Positions 22,184 through 34,100 of a DNA stretch of 64,000 bases are shown in pieces (positions within the stretch are counted from its first letter, which is position 1; every line of letters begins with the position of its first letter). The notes beneath the pieces are model-generated. The model searched no databases. It was not told where the DNA came from and saw nothing but the letters and a program-made list of their open reading frames with translations. The DNA comes from Melampsora larici-populina 98AG31 (taxonomy: Eukaryota; Basidiomycota; Pucciniomycetes; Pucciniales; Melampsoraceae): NCBI RefSeq assembly GCF_000204055.1, contig NW_006768767.1, positions 2,823,352-2,887,351 of the forward strand. The letters run 5' to 3'. A program made the position numbers and the translations under genes.

Positions 22184-22229
22184 CACAGTGTCCAAATTCG
22201 AGTGGCACGTCGACGTGCTCACACGAAAG
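22184..22229 (+). repeat. left terminal inverted repeat of the large element
   Basis: It begins CACAGTGTCCAAATT and contains the perfect 14-bp palindrome GCACGTCGACGTGC (22205-22218). It matches the reverse complement of 38755-38799 with about six differences, mostly transitions. Two copies of CATAGGAAGTCTGA, 50 bp apart (22338-22351, 22388-22401), lie just inside and may be subterminal transposase-binding repeats. Confidence 0.85.
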
Positions 22230-22948
22230 ACATTTGGTAGAGGGTGGATCCAACATCCGAATGAGATTAAGCAGCATGCAACCACCGACCTTTGTTGAGC
22301 TCCTCAGACAGCAAGACCGTTGGGTGAGACCGTTCAACATAGGAAGTCTGAGCTTCTGTGCTCAGACTTTCTCATTGAACCGTCAGACATAGGAAGTCTG
22401 ACCTTGTTCAGTCACACTTCCCTGTTTAACAAGCTTTCACCATGTTTTGTAACAAACAGTGCTCATAGACCAACCACCAAACGAGACCTCCAATGCAATT
22501 GATGCGTCTGTATCCTCTTAACGTTTTAAGACAGTCTGTAACGTTGAGTTTGATTTGTCCGCTTCGCAGATTGTTATGAGACAATTTTAAGTCAAACTGC
22601 ATACATGGACAGCGGATGAATTTGCCCACATTTCCACCATATGGGATCATAGCAAACGTACTTCAGATCTAAGCGAGATATGACATACATGTTTTGCAAT
22701 CAACGTTCCCAGATTTGGTGTAACCTCGCACCTCTCACAAGGTACTCCGAAAACCGGCCAAAGTGCTGGATTGGTGGCTTTATAAGCCGGTATCCGCGAC
22801 CTTGAATCACCTCTCAAATTCTTGATAAAGCTCAATATCAGACTGTTCCACTCCCATCGTTTCATTTATACACAAAGACAATCTGTCACTCGCCATTTTT
22901 GAATCATCCACATAGATTTCTATATTCGCTTATAAATATCCAGCTACA

Positions 22949-24571
22949 ATGCCATCTAATCCATACAAGACATCTGTGAATCAATCAAAGAGCGTCAAGA
23001 GATGGGCTCGAACTATTCGTAACAATGATGCACTTGGTATCTTGTCAAAATTTGAGATGAAACGTGTCAATGTATGTTCTGGTCTTCATTTCACCAGGAT
23101 AAACTCAGGCTTATGGTTTTGTGTTATATCTCTCAGTCGCTTGTCCAAAGACATTTGCGGGTGTTGATGTGTCGCGAGTCGGACACTTCACTCATTCCGC
23201 CATCTCTTTCAAAGGTTGAGAAAGAGGGTTTAATGGATCGCTTCCATGTCGGAGCGGAGCTTCCTCAAACTTCTTCTATCCCGTTGATCTCGGTTACAGA
23301 CTTTGTGAGAACCGGCGTGCACATAGCAGCCCGTGATTTCTCCGAAGTTGAATTGGAGCTCATGCGCTGGGGAGTTCGACGTTTCTCTTTTGACTGGGAG
23401 GCTGAATGGGACAACCGCGCAAATGCCTTATCCCGTGAAATCTTCTGGAATTCATTCCATCGCGCCATAAGATATGGCTCTTATCAGTTTACAATCAGCT
23501 CCGACATTCTGACGCGGGAAATAATCTTACCAGTTGTCGAGAGGCAATTCAAACGCCTTGCTTTGATTTACCAAGACCAATGTCGAAACACCGAAGTCGT
23601 TGACTATCATTATGTGATAGCCGAGAAAAAAAAGGTATGCAGTCTTTTGTTTTTCATTGTTGATGTCTTTGATGGTGCTGACCCAATTCCGAAAACAGCT
23701 TTGCAAAGAATACCGTGAATACTTAGTCAAGTGCGGTGCTTCACCACCTTTGGCCTCCATCTTCCAGCCAAGGAACTACCCAATGTTCGGCGATGTTGTG
23801 GAAGCCACAGTGATTGTTGGTACCCATCAAGTTAAGGAATTACATTTTGCCATACCTCAATGGTGGTCTCAAAAAGCAGCTTCTTACATAGAGTGTATCG
23901 AGGAACGGGTCCACTTTCAAGCTACCTCCCGTGAAGCGGTTCCTGGAAATACTCGTCCTCCTCACAAGTTCATTGTCATGTCTTCAACAAACTTCGGCTT
24001 TATACCGCGTCACCTTCCCGCAGACCTGTATAGCAAAAAGTTCAAGGCGTCTTTACTACCATGCGAGATTGCTGAGCTAAAAATGAAACCCTCTGTGTTA
24101 CCCGAAATCGAAAATATGTCGTCAATCTTCACTGCGTTCGCAACTGAATTTGACTATCATCCCTTGGACGGTGTGGTCGATGATCGTTACTCTAGTGACG
24201 ATGAGGAGTCTTCCGATGATATTTCCGATTCCAGTTCAGAGATAGCCCTCGACGCTCTTGCTGCCGATGCGCCCGAAATCAACCATATCGAGCCTTGCGT
24301 CCAGACTCAGATTGTGAACTTACAGGCTGATTTACAGAAGTCAATTGCTGTGTTTTCAGATTTCCAAAAAGAATTACAAGACCACATGCCTGCACGCTTG
24401 GAAGAGTTAGAACAAGCCAAAAATGATATCAACAACATCAACAATAAGCTTCAAACGTTTGAAGGGATGCTAGGGTCTGGTGAAGGCGCAAGATTGTCGG
24501 CTGACACTGACCAAGATTCGGTGCCGCTCCCAGCTGCCTCGGATATATTCCCACCTTCCAAGGATGTATGA
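22949..24571 (+). CDS. FDWE-family protein A, intact, coiled-coil C-terminus, function unknown
   Basis: Three exons (22949-23071, 23137-23634, 23699-24571) give 497 residues with GT-AG junctions; a TATAAATA lies at 22931. The family motif is RRFSFDWEAEWDNRANALS at about residue 122, followed by a Trp/Phe-ending helix (FWNSFHRAI). The basic N-terminus (SVKRWARTIR) resembles other members. The middle (PQWWSQKAASYIECIEERV, FIPRHLPADLY) is unique here. An acidic Ser/Asp patch (SSDDEESSDDISDSSSE) precedes a coiled coil at about residues 409-466. There is no enzyme motif, signal peptide or membrane span. It is the most divergent of the three FDWE genes and the only one closest to the left terminal repeat. 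A DNA- or partner-binding accessory role in transposition is a guess. Confidence 0.7.
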
Positions 24572-26061
24572 ACTCCTTTGGCTAGTGTCCATTTGTTTTC
24601 TTCCTTTTATATCTTCCATCATCACCATGTCCGCCCCCGTATTAAGAAGAGTTCAACCCTTGAAAATCTGGGGTGGCCTATGTGTGAATCATTGTATTTT
24701 TAAGAAGGTGCTCTGGGAAAACTTGGAATCTTCTCAATTGCCTCGATTTTATCTTTTCTGATTCTCATTTTGTGCTTGCCAAATCAATTTGTAAAGTTGA
24801 TCTGATAAGAGTGACTTTACAAACACAGATAATACCGTGCCAATCTATTGTATCACCAGCCTCCCATTTTGTTCGAGATTGCTCTCCATACTTAGACGCG
24901 CAATCTAATTGAGTACGTTGAGCTACTATGCATAAGTTAATTGGATGGGTATTCCCTCCCTTTGGGTAAGGTCTCATGCAATTATTGTGTTTGGGTTAGC
25001 GTAAATATTATATTGTTTTCTGAATGGTTGAAACATAATAATTCAATGTTGGAGAGAAATTGTTTCGGATAAATAAGTTATGTGTATCTTTCCAAACTGT
25101 GTGATGGTTCCATGTCAGGTCATATTTAGGCAGCCAAGCTTTGATTGAAAAGCTTTGAGTACGAAGGATCATTGGGCTTCGTTTTGTATAACGGTAAGAC
25201 GGCTCCCCAAAAGAATTGATACTCAGTCATTGAGTGCCTTCAATAATGTACCTTGTGATTGCTTAAAAAAATTAATTCGGCTTGTTTAAGCCGACTAATA
25301 ATGTGGGTTCAATTGAGCCCATGGAAGTGCTGGTAAACCTCTATGCCTGAATAGATATTAGGATCGGGATCACATCCTAAGTCAGATTTGCCAACATGTA
25401 TACTCATGAGTTTAAGGAATTGTATAGTGCAGTACAAAAAAAAGTGATAACCTCAAAACTTGGGTCTGCCAAACAACTATCAGCTCATGTAATGCAGGGA
25501 TATTGAACCTGTTGGAAAAATTCAGAATGTTGGCCAGAAGGGCAAAGTGCAACATCTTACCCAAAGGTCGCTAAGACTTTGCTCTGATATACTGTAAGAA
25601 CTGTGCAGGTATATTGTGTGAGAGGGCTTGATCACCCAATGCTTTGGGTGATCAAGCCACACTTCAATTTGATTTACGCAGCCAGTTGACTAATGGCACA
25701 GACCCTTCAACCTGTTTGATGGGTGGTTGATCGATGTGAAACAAATCAAGTAAAATGTTGAGGGTGATCGAGGTCAGCACATGTTTGTTTCTCAACACTG
25801 TAGAGGTTGATTTCTGTGCTTCAAAGGCACAGACCCTACTCTCTGGGGTAGCCGAGATAAATTCACAAGTAGGATTTCTGGTCTTCAAAGCCATTCATAA
25901 GATAGCTTCTAAGCAGCTTCTCATAATTGGTCCGTTCAACAATTTTTTTTCCTCTCACATATTTCTCTATCGTTGCATAAAGGTTTTCCAAAATCAATTT
26001 CTTATTTGATCAAAAAACTACATTCCTTTGATTGTGTATATTTCATTTTATAAACTTGAGT
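24572..26061. other. intra-element spacer with a perfect hairpin
   Basis: A 44-codon frame at 24627 begins MSAP like the next gene but shows no other similarity. GGCTTG-TTTAAGCC near 25278 and the hairpin at 25625-25658 are the only clear structures. Nothing else coding is seen. Confidence 0.4.
25625..25658. repeat. perfect 15-bp stem-loop
   Basis: GGCTTGATCACCCAA (25625-25639) pairs perfectly with TTGGGTGATCAAGCC (25644-25658) around a TGCT loop. It lies between FDWE genes A and B. It could be a terminator, a processing site or a protein-binding site; the sequence does not decide. Confidence 0.85.
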
Positions 26062-27843
26062 ATGAGTGCTCCTCCAACTAGTACACAGATGACTTCGAGC
26101 GGTATCAGTGCTAAACAGACGGGTACACAAATGGCGCCAAGCACCGTGGTGGGGAAGCGCCGTCGTCTGGGGGGAGAAGACGAAGAAGGTCTACGTATGT
26201 ATCCCGTCTTCTTTGATTTAATCTCACGAGGGAGTTGTCTGATTGGGAGAGTTTCTGTTTCTTTCTCTCTTCCTGTAGAAGAGAAACACATTAATGATAG
26301 CTTCTCTGATTCTGAGAATGAAGAAGATTCAGGTGTGTAACGTTTGGATCCTATTCAATAATGAATAGAATATGATAATGATGTGATTGTTTGTGTGACA
26401 CTGATTGTGCTGGTACTAGACGGATACCTCATGCATGAGGATGTTCTGGAACGGAAACAAAAGAAAACTGTCAAGTTGAAAGTAATGACGCAAGTGAGAC
26501 ATCGAAATGAAGGGATAGGGAAGATAGCCGGAGATCATCCAGTCCCAAAAGCAGCAACTCCGCTTTCTAGAGCCATCCATGAGTATGTTCGAATGCTCAT
26601 GGGCATCCCACGAAAATCAAGAGGCTCTTCAGCCGCTGAACACGCCGCGATGAAAAAATTACCAGATGCTCCATCGCCTGAAGAACTCCATGTTTGGGAG
26701 ACTCGAAGACAAAGACGAGAGGTGTTTATCAGGGAGGCACAGGACAAGGCCTTGAAAAAATACCTTGCAAAAAAACCTCCTGGTTTCAAAATAAACCAAA
26801 AGCAGAAGAGAACTGTCGAAAAGGACGCCGCAGAGATGGCGACTCTGAAAAATCCGATGCATCCGGTCATCTTCTCGTCTCGCATCTCGTCTGGTAGTCG
26901 CTCAAAATATGCCCATCACTTCGCGGTACAATGCGAGTCCACCTTGGCGATGGCAGGGTTGCCAAGATGTACCTTTGATTGGGAAGCATCCTATGATACA
27001 CCTTGGAATCAAGCAACTGCTACGATCATTCTATCTCACTGGGTCAAGGTTTACAAAGCAGGCGGCGCAAGAGGATTTGGTATTCTTTCCACGGAGAACA
27101 CTGCTTCAGATCGTGAAGAAATCCTTCGTCGCTGGTGTGGTAATAAGGCTACAAAATTCCGAGAACAGAATTGAAACGCTGAGTTGACCAAAACTCCTGA
27201 AGGTCGAAAAAGGCTTGAAGATAACATCTCAATTGCAAAGAGCTTGACAAACAAGAGACAAAATTTGAACAAGGTAATTTGTCTCGTTGATGTCATGTTA
27301 TTAGTAGGAAAAATTAGCTTAATTGGATACTAATCTGAGCAGATATACGAAGCAAGAGTTGAGATGGCAGCGAAATTGTTTGGGGCTGAATAAGCTGAGG
27401 CGGCGATGATATCTCATCCTGAAGTCCATTCAGAAGACGAACTGGTCACCGGTGTGAATTCGGGCACTCATCAAAAGTTACGGCTTGAATGGCGGAGCGG
27501 AGAACTAGACACGTTGATTGGAATGCTTGACAAGGCCTATTGGAAGCGCAAAATAATCCCCAAAGAGAGACGATTGGCAAAACAATTAGTCGAAAAGGGC
27601 ATCTATGCGCCTGCTTCCGACACCGATTGATTTCCTCCAAAAAAATTTCAAATGTCGCTAGTTTCCCCTGCTTGGTACAATCAGCAGGAAGGGCTGGTTT
27701 TATCCGAATTGGCCTTGAATGAGGAAATTGTTGTCGATATCAATAGTGCAATCCAGGATGCCCAGATCACTTTCAAATCTCTAGTAACGCTGGCGGCGGA
27801 AGAGCAAGAGGCAAATTCTTCAAAACATATGGATACACTCTGA
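26062..27843 (+). pseudogene. FDWE-family protein B, three in-frame nonsense codons
   Basis: Short exons from ATG 26062 lead into a long exon from about 26421; an intron lies at 27274-27342. The reading frame continues past TGA at 27172, TAA at 27391 and TGA at 27628 without changing register. The protein has a basic N-terminus (VGKRRRLGG), an acidic Ser patch, a Lys/Arg-rich helical middle, then CTFDWEASYDTPWNQATATI with HWVKVY, the family core, and further on LRLEWRSGELDTLIGMLD. Core and WRS block align with gene C in order and spacing. Each stop can be a single transition (CGA, CAA or TGG). The second half after the first stop is not expressed unless read through. Confidence 0.72.
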
Positions 27844-29040
27844 TCTTCATGAAACAACAAGGTATTAAAACCATTCCTAATCTCATGCCGTGATTCAAGA
27901 GTTTAATATTGATGCTTTCAAAGCGGTTTGCTCTCTCAAAACCCTTTAGGTGTGATTGAATCTATCTGATTCTCAGAATGAAGCTCCTCCTTGCTTTTTT
28001 TATCAATCATCCTTTAGATGTGATTCAAAAGAAATGGTATATCACTGCTCTCATACTTGTATATAATTGTGAATAGTTTATATTTTGGTGTATATAAACA
28101 AATATGAATTTGGAGTTGTTTCAATTCTCCCAATCGTCCTCGCTATCATGTGCCTTGTATATAGTTGTGAATAGGTTTTGATTATCACAATACACGTGTC
28201 CTGTCACTTGTGTTCTGTCATCTTTGACATACGATAGTACTACAGTAGTACAATTTGCATTTCTACTTTGGGATCCCAAAGATTATATGACCAAAGGCAC
28301 GATGTGGTGTTCACCCCAGCACGTGTTAATTCCAAGTATTGGACGAGTTTCCCAATACCTGATGATCCTAACTAGTCTTAACTCCACTCATTGGAGACCC
28401 ACTCAAAATGCAAAAATGCATTTGATTACCAAACGAACGGAAAGCAAACCATCACACCCAATTTTGGACATTGTATTCCAATCCTTCAAAGGGATTTTTC
28501 CTGGAATATGCGTTGGAAGGTGTGGGATCACGGTTGTCATCACCAAAACCAAACCGTGATCCCAACTCAAATCTGTTTCAAACCTGCGTTAATTGACCAT
28601 CCGTTAACGGGCTGATTGCGTACCTGCAATCCGCCCTTCTGATCTAGCAATAGTAATCCACACTCGATGCTCACTGTGCTCTTTTACACCAGCGCTTGAC
28701 TTATTCGCTTAGCAGTGTGCATTAATTACCGGTCAGCTTTGTAAAACCTCATTTCGGAAGACCCCATTCCACCTATATGCCAACTTCGGCAAAGAATGGA
28801 TTTCGCGCTGATTGTCGTGTCCTAATTAATGCATGCATGAATTAACGGTGTTGATCTCAATCCAAATGAATCAGAATGCCAATGATTGAGACACATAAGC
28901 AGTTTTTGCTAATTTATCCGCCAAATGGTACTGCATTTATTTGACTTGTGATCACCAAGTATCAGGTTTAAAACCTCTTTGATCTTGACCTCTTCCTCAT
29001 ACCTCCTTGTTTTTCACCTTTTTGGTCGTTGACTTTTCAA
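27844..29040. other. intra-element spacer with palindromes
   Basis: A 16-bp palindrome CTTTGGGATCCCAAAG lies at 28266-28281. A 13-bp stem (28523-28535 with 28552-28564, TGGGATCACGGTT) encloses a 16-nt loop. Short frames at 28224-28615 have no family features. Confidence 0.5.
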
Positions 29041-31190
29041 ATGGCATATTTCGACCCCGATCACCTTTGCTGTACTTGTGTTCCTCTTGGCTGCTCAGAA
29101 CGCCAGTTCCAGAAACACGGGCAGATTCACACAGGACGCCTGTTCCATTGGACTAATTTTACTAATCATCTGAAAGCCTCTGATGCAGCTGCTTTGAGCA
29201 TCAAGAAAGTCATTGATCAACCCACGTCTCAGTCAGCCTTGGGTCATAGTGACGATCTTGCCACAGGTCACATCACTGGAATCACTTCAGGTATCAATAT
29301 TGGCCTTACAACAGCTACCAATCGCAAACGGGCACGATCACCTGATCAAACCCAATCATCTTCAACTGCTCATGGTTCAGAACGACGTCCTTTTCATAAG
29401 ATCCGACGGCTAGAGTCAGCCTCCAATCCTCAAGAGACTGATCTCAGTGTGCCACAGACTCAACAACCACTGGTGAGACCTGCACACCACCTTGAATCTT
29501 CCAACGAGTCATAAGAGACTGATGTCAGTGTGCCACAGACTCAACAACCACTGGTGAGACCTGCACACCACCTTGAATTTTCCACCGAGTCATTTTACAT
29601 CCCGCGCACACACCTTCAACACCCACAATGTGTCCAATCAATGATACAAGTACTGTACGACTTTCTTCTAAGGAATGGTTCCGTGCAGGCCTGTCGAACT
29701 TCATTAAAACTGGAGCGTCTCAAAGTTCAGAGTGCCCTCACCAGGACCAATCCTGAAATCACTGCGGTATGGGAAGAGATACCCCTTAACGAAACCAATC
29801 TTCTTCGATGCTTTCATCTCAAAACCGTTTTGAATCAAATGGTCACTTGCCACATATGTTTTTTGCTGCATGGACAACCAGAGAGCCATCCAAATCAGAC
29901 CACCTGCAATAATCTTCGATTCTTTTCAACCAAGCCAAAAGAGCCCAAGTTTGTATGCAATGCACCACTATACAAAGAACCCACCAAGAAATCTAAGGTT
30001 CAACGACCTCTTCAGATCTTATATCACCAGAGTTTTTTTGGGTAGTTGGCCAAGATGTTACATTTTCCCACTTTTGAAACCAATCTTGACCACTCAATAA
30101 CACGAAAACCGCCACCTCCCGGCACTTTACAAGATATTTGGGATGGGAGCCTTTGGTCGACATTCAAGAAAGATGGGAAAGTCTTCACACGCACGTCCGG
30201 GAACCTAGTCTTTGGGTTCTACTGCGATTGGTTCGATCCTTATGGAACCAAACGCGGAATCAAGCATAGTGCTGGCCTCATGCTTCTAATCTGCTTCAAT
30301 CTCCCACCAGACCTTCGATACCGCGCCGAGAACATGTTCCTCTACGGCATAACACCCAACCGACACGAACCCACGTGTGACCAGATGAATTACATACTAG
30401 GTCCGCTTATCAGGGAGCTTACTGCCCTATGGCAAGGCATGTGGTTCAGTAAAACCTCACTTTTCCCCAATGGTAGAGTCATAAATGTTGCCTTGTGGCC
30501 GCTTATGGCCGACGTACCTGCTATGAAGAAAGTTTCCGGCTTCTCTGGACACAGATCTACCAATTTCTGCTCAAAGTGTTATGTAACTTTGAGTGATGTA
30601 AATTATGTCGATGTGAAGGTATTCAAATCCCGAACCGCACTTACCCACAAAAGACAAGGACAGAGATGGAAAGACGCAAAAACACTCCAAGAGCAGGAAC
30701 AACTTATGAAAAGCAATGGATCCCGCTGGTCTGCATTTTATGAGCTACCTTATTGGCAGCCTTTGAATTTCGCCACTATCGACACAATGCATTGCATTAT
30801 TCTTGGCCTCTTAGGTGATCTATCCAATACGTATCTTCAAATCGCATCTGCGGGCAAGGGTCTGAAGAAGCAACTAGATCGACAAAACGCCCAAGGCCAC
30901 TACCCAGTCGTCTCACGGGCTCCAGAACTTGGCAACCTTGACGCCGAAATGAGCATGCCAGACAAACAAAATCCTGAAATTGATCCCAGTCGATCCTCTA
31001 AGTGTTCAAGCTCACGAACACAATATTCTTGTTCAGCTAAATCCTCGCACGTAGAGACAGAGCCTTCATTACAACCAAGTGACAATCTATCCGAACCATC
31101 CGAACATTCCAATATCACTCTCACACTACCAACAGGTCCAAGCCTCACAGTTCACGAGCTTGAAATTGTTCACAGGAGTGTTGCTGACAC

Positions 31191-34100
31191 CAACGCAGCC
31201 ACAATACTGTACTGGTATCGATACAGTACAGTATAGTACCTACAAAAGCGGGTACAGTACCTAGCAGTACAGTACCTAGGAATACACTACTGTACTGAAG
31301 GCGCCGAAACCGAATTTTTCTTTCTAGGTACTGTACTCAGTATAGTACCGCGGCCTGCGATACGATACCGGTATCGGGTCCAATAGTATTGTGATTACAG
31401 GTACTATACCAATACAGTATCGGTTTTAGGCTGCCTTTCCCAATTCCCATCTGGCATAAGTCACCACGCCCTTTTCCCAGCAACACCCTTCACCCACCCC
31501 TTTTCCCAGCATACACAAATGACCACACCCTTCTTCCAGCACAACCGATTCCCGAAACCAATCAACTATCACGCCATGGTGACACCAAATTGGTAAGCCC
31601 GACCGGTTTCTTCATCGATTCACCTGTTTTCGAATCCATCCCACCTCTTTTCGATACCATTCCATCTCTTTTCGATCGATCTGACCCAATTTGTACCAAT
31701 CTATCTCAATAACACCCCTTCGTACCATTCTATCCTACCCCTTTGCACCTTGCCTCAGCCTCACAGACCCAAATCGTGTTAATTTCTCTAGTTTTGATCT
31801 TGCCATGCGGGTATGGAAACTTGTCACGTTGTCAACAGGATTTATAAGGAAGCTCTCTGTCGTCTCGAAAAGGTACGCACCCTCTCTTTGATCCTTTTTT
31901 CATCATATTTCTTCAATAGTCTTTTCACTCCGAGTCTTGACACTGATCTTAGACTTTGTAATCAACTGTCTTCCACAGCGACATGTCCTCCTCCTCTTCC
32001 GCAACTGAACAACGTCCAAGCGTTCGTCGCAGCTCCTGCCCCTCCCCTGCCAGGAGACAGTCCCACCTCATCGATTCACCTGCCGACTCTCGCCGGGCCA
32101 TTCGACGCCGAGATGACGAGTCAGAAACTGAATCTTCAGTCTACCAGCCATCAAACAAGCGCAAACGCACAGATACAGTGTTGGACGATGGGACTTCGGA
32201 CCAATCTACTTCACATCAGCCTCGCCACAAGGGCAAAACTCGACGTCAATCTTCCTCAGCTCCCAAGGCTAAGCCCAAGAGACGCTCAACTCTACCTAAA
32301 CACACCGCCAAAGCCAGTGAAAACGGACAACCTTTGAGCCTCGAGATCAACTTGATACAAGACTCCGACGAGGAGAACGATAAGGTGAAGATCAAGGAAG
32401 TCGATAATTATGATCCCATCCGTGATTATTATGATGAAATGACCACAATCATCAATGTAAGTATTCTATATTTCTTATCTATATTTATATCTCCTTATGT
32501 TTCATATTCAAGAATATAGCTAACTCTTTCACTCCTTTTACGTAGAAAAAAGGAGTGTCGACAACGGCTTATCCATGCAAATACTGTGGTGTCAAGGTTG
32601 CCAGTGCTCCGTCATCTAGTACCAACCTTCTGGCTCATCGAGACGGTTCCCGCCAGGACGGCAAGTCAGGCAAGCCCGGTTGTTTGAAGAGGTCCAAAGC
32701 CATCGCCAAAGGATGCAAACTGCCTTTGACGGTCCTCGAACAGCGAACTCAAGCGCAAAACTCAAACGAATGTCAAAGTTTGATACTAACCTTTGCTCAA
32801 ATGGTGCCGAAGTTTGACAATCAAATCCTCAATCAACTATTGGGTATGTGGGTCATTAGGACGGCCCAACCTTGGAGGCGAATGCAAGATCCCTATTTAC
32901 GAGCAGCATTCCGGTACGCCAATCCAAACGCGCATTTGTTTGGAAGGACGTGGGTATTGAAGTTTGCGCATGAGGCCTATTTGGACATGCGCAGTTCGGT
33001 CATAGAGGAACTAAAAGTAAGCAATTAACAACTTCCTTTGCTTATTTTCACTTCGAGACTAACTGATGTGTTTGAACACATTTCTTAGTCTCTCAAAAGT
33101 TCTTTCGGCCTCATACACGACGCATGGACGACGCCTGGTAATCGGTATGGCTTTTTGGGCGCCAGCGTGACCTTCGTCACGAAGGACTGGGCCTACGTGA
33201 CCAGGCACTTCGCCTTGAAGTTGATTGCCTGGCATCACAAAGGTGATTGGCTGGCCGAGCCGTTGATCAATCTACTGATCAAGCATGGCCTTCATACCAA
33301 GATAAGTACCTTATACGCTTTTGGCTTAAATTTTTTCTTCTACTCGATTTCTCTTTTTTCTTCAACGTTCTTTTTTTAATATTAATATTTTGCTATTTTG
33401 TTTATCCACATGCTAGCTCAGACCCATGATTCCGGGAGCAATAATAACACCCTTGCCGAAGCGATGAACGTACGGATCAGCAAACATTGTGCAGATAATA
33501 ACAAAGTCTTCAAGTGGAATCACAAGACCAACCGGGTACGCTGCGTATGTCACAAGTTTGCTCTGGTGGTAAACAACGGTCTTCAAGCGCTTGGCATACA
33601 AGCGCCTCCACCACCACTGGTGAAATCGACTATGCTCGGGGATTTCCCAATTCCAACTACCACCTTACAATCTGTTCCTGAGGAAGATGAGACTGAGGGA
33701 GGAAATGAAGACGATGATGGTGTAAATGACAATGACGATGCTGAAAACGAAGTCGACGATTCAGACCTTCAGCCTGCGGTTGAAAGTACAAACTGGTATG
33801 ATCTTATTGATGGCCCTCACGAAGCTCCTTTACCTCTGGTCGAACCTTTGGCGAGTAATCGGAATGCTGCCAACGCAGTTAACTGTCTCATGTCCAAAGC
33901 AAGTGTTTATTTCTCTTGAACTAATCTATTTGTTCAAGAGAACTGACCATAAGCCTTGAATCTTAGCTCGATGTCATAGGACGTAAAATCGGGGGTTCCG
34001 CGGTGATGTGTAGCTTATTTGACGCAGTCAGCCAAGCATTGCTCTCCGAGAAACTGCCAAGACCCATTCCTGGATATGGAATACGTTGGAATATAAAACT

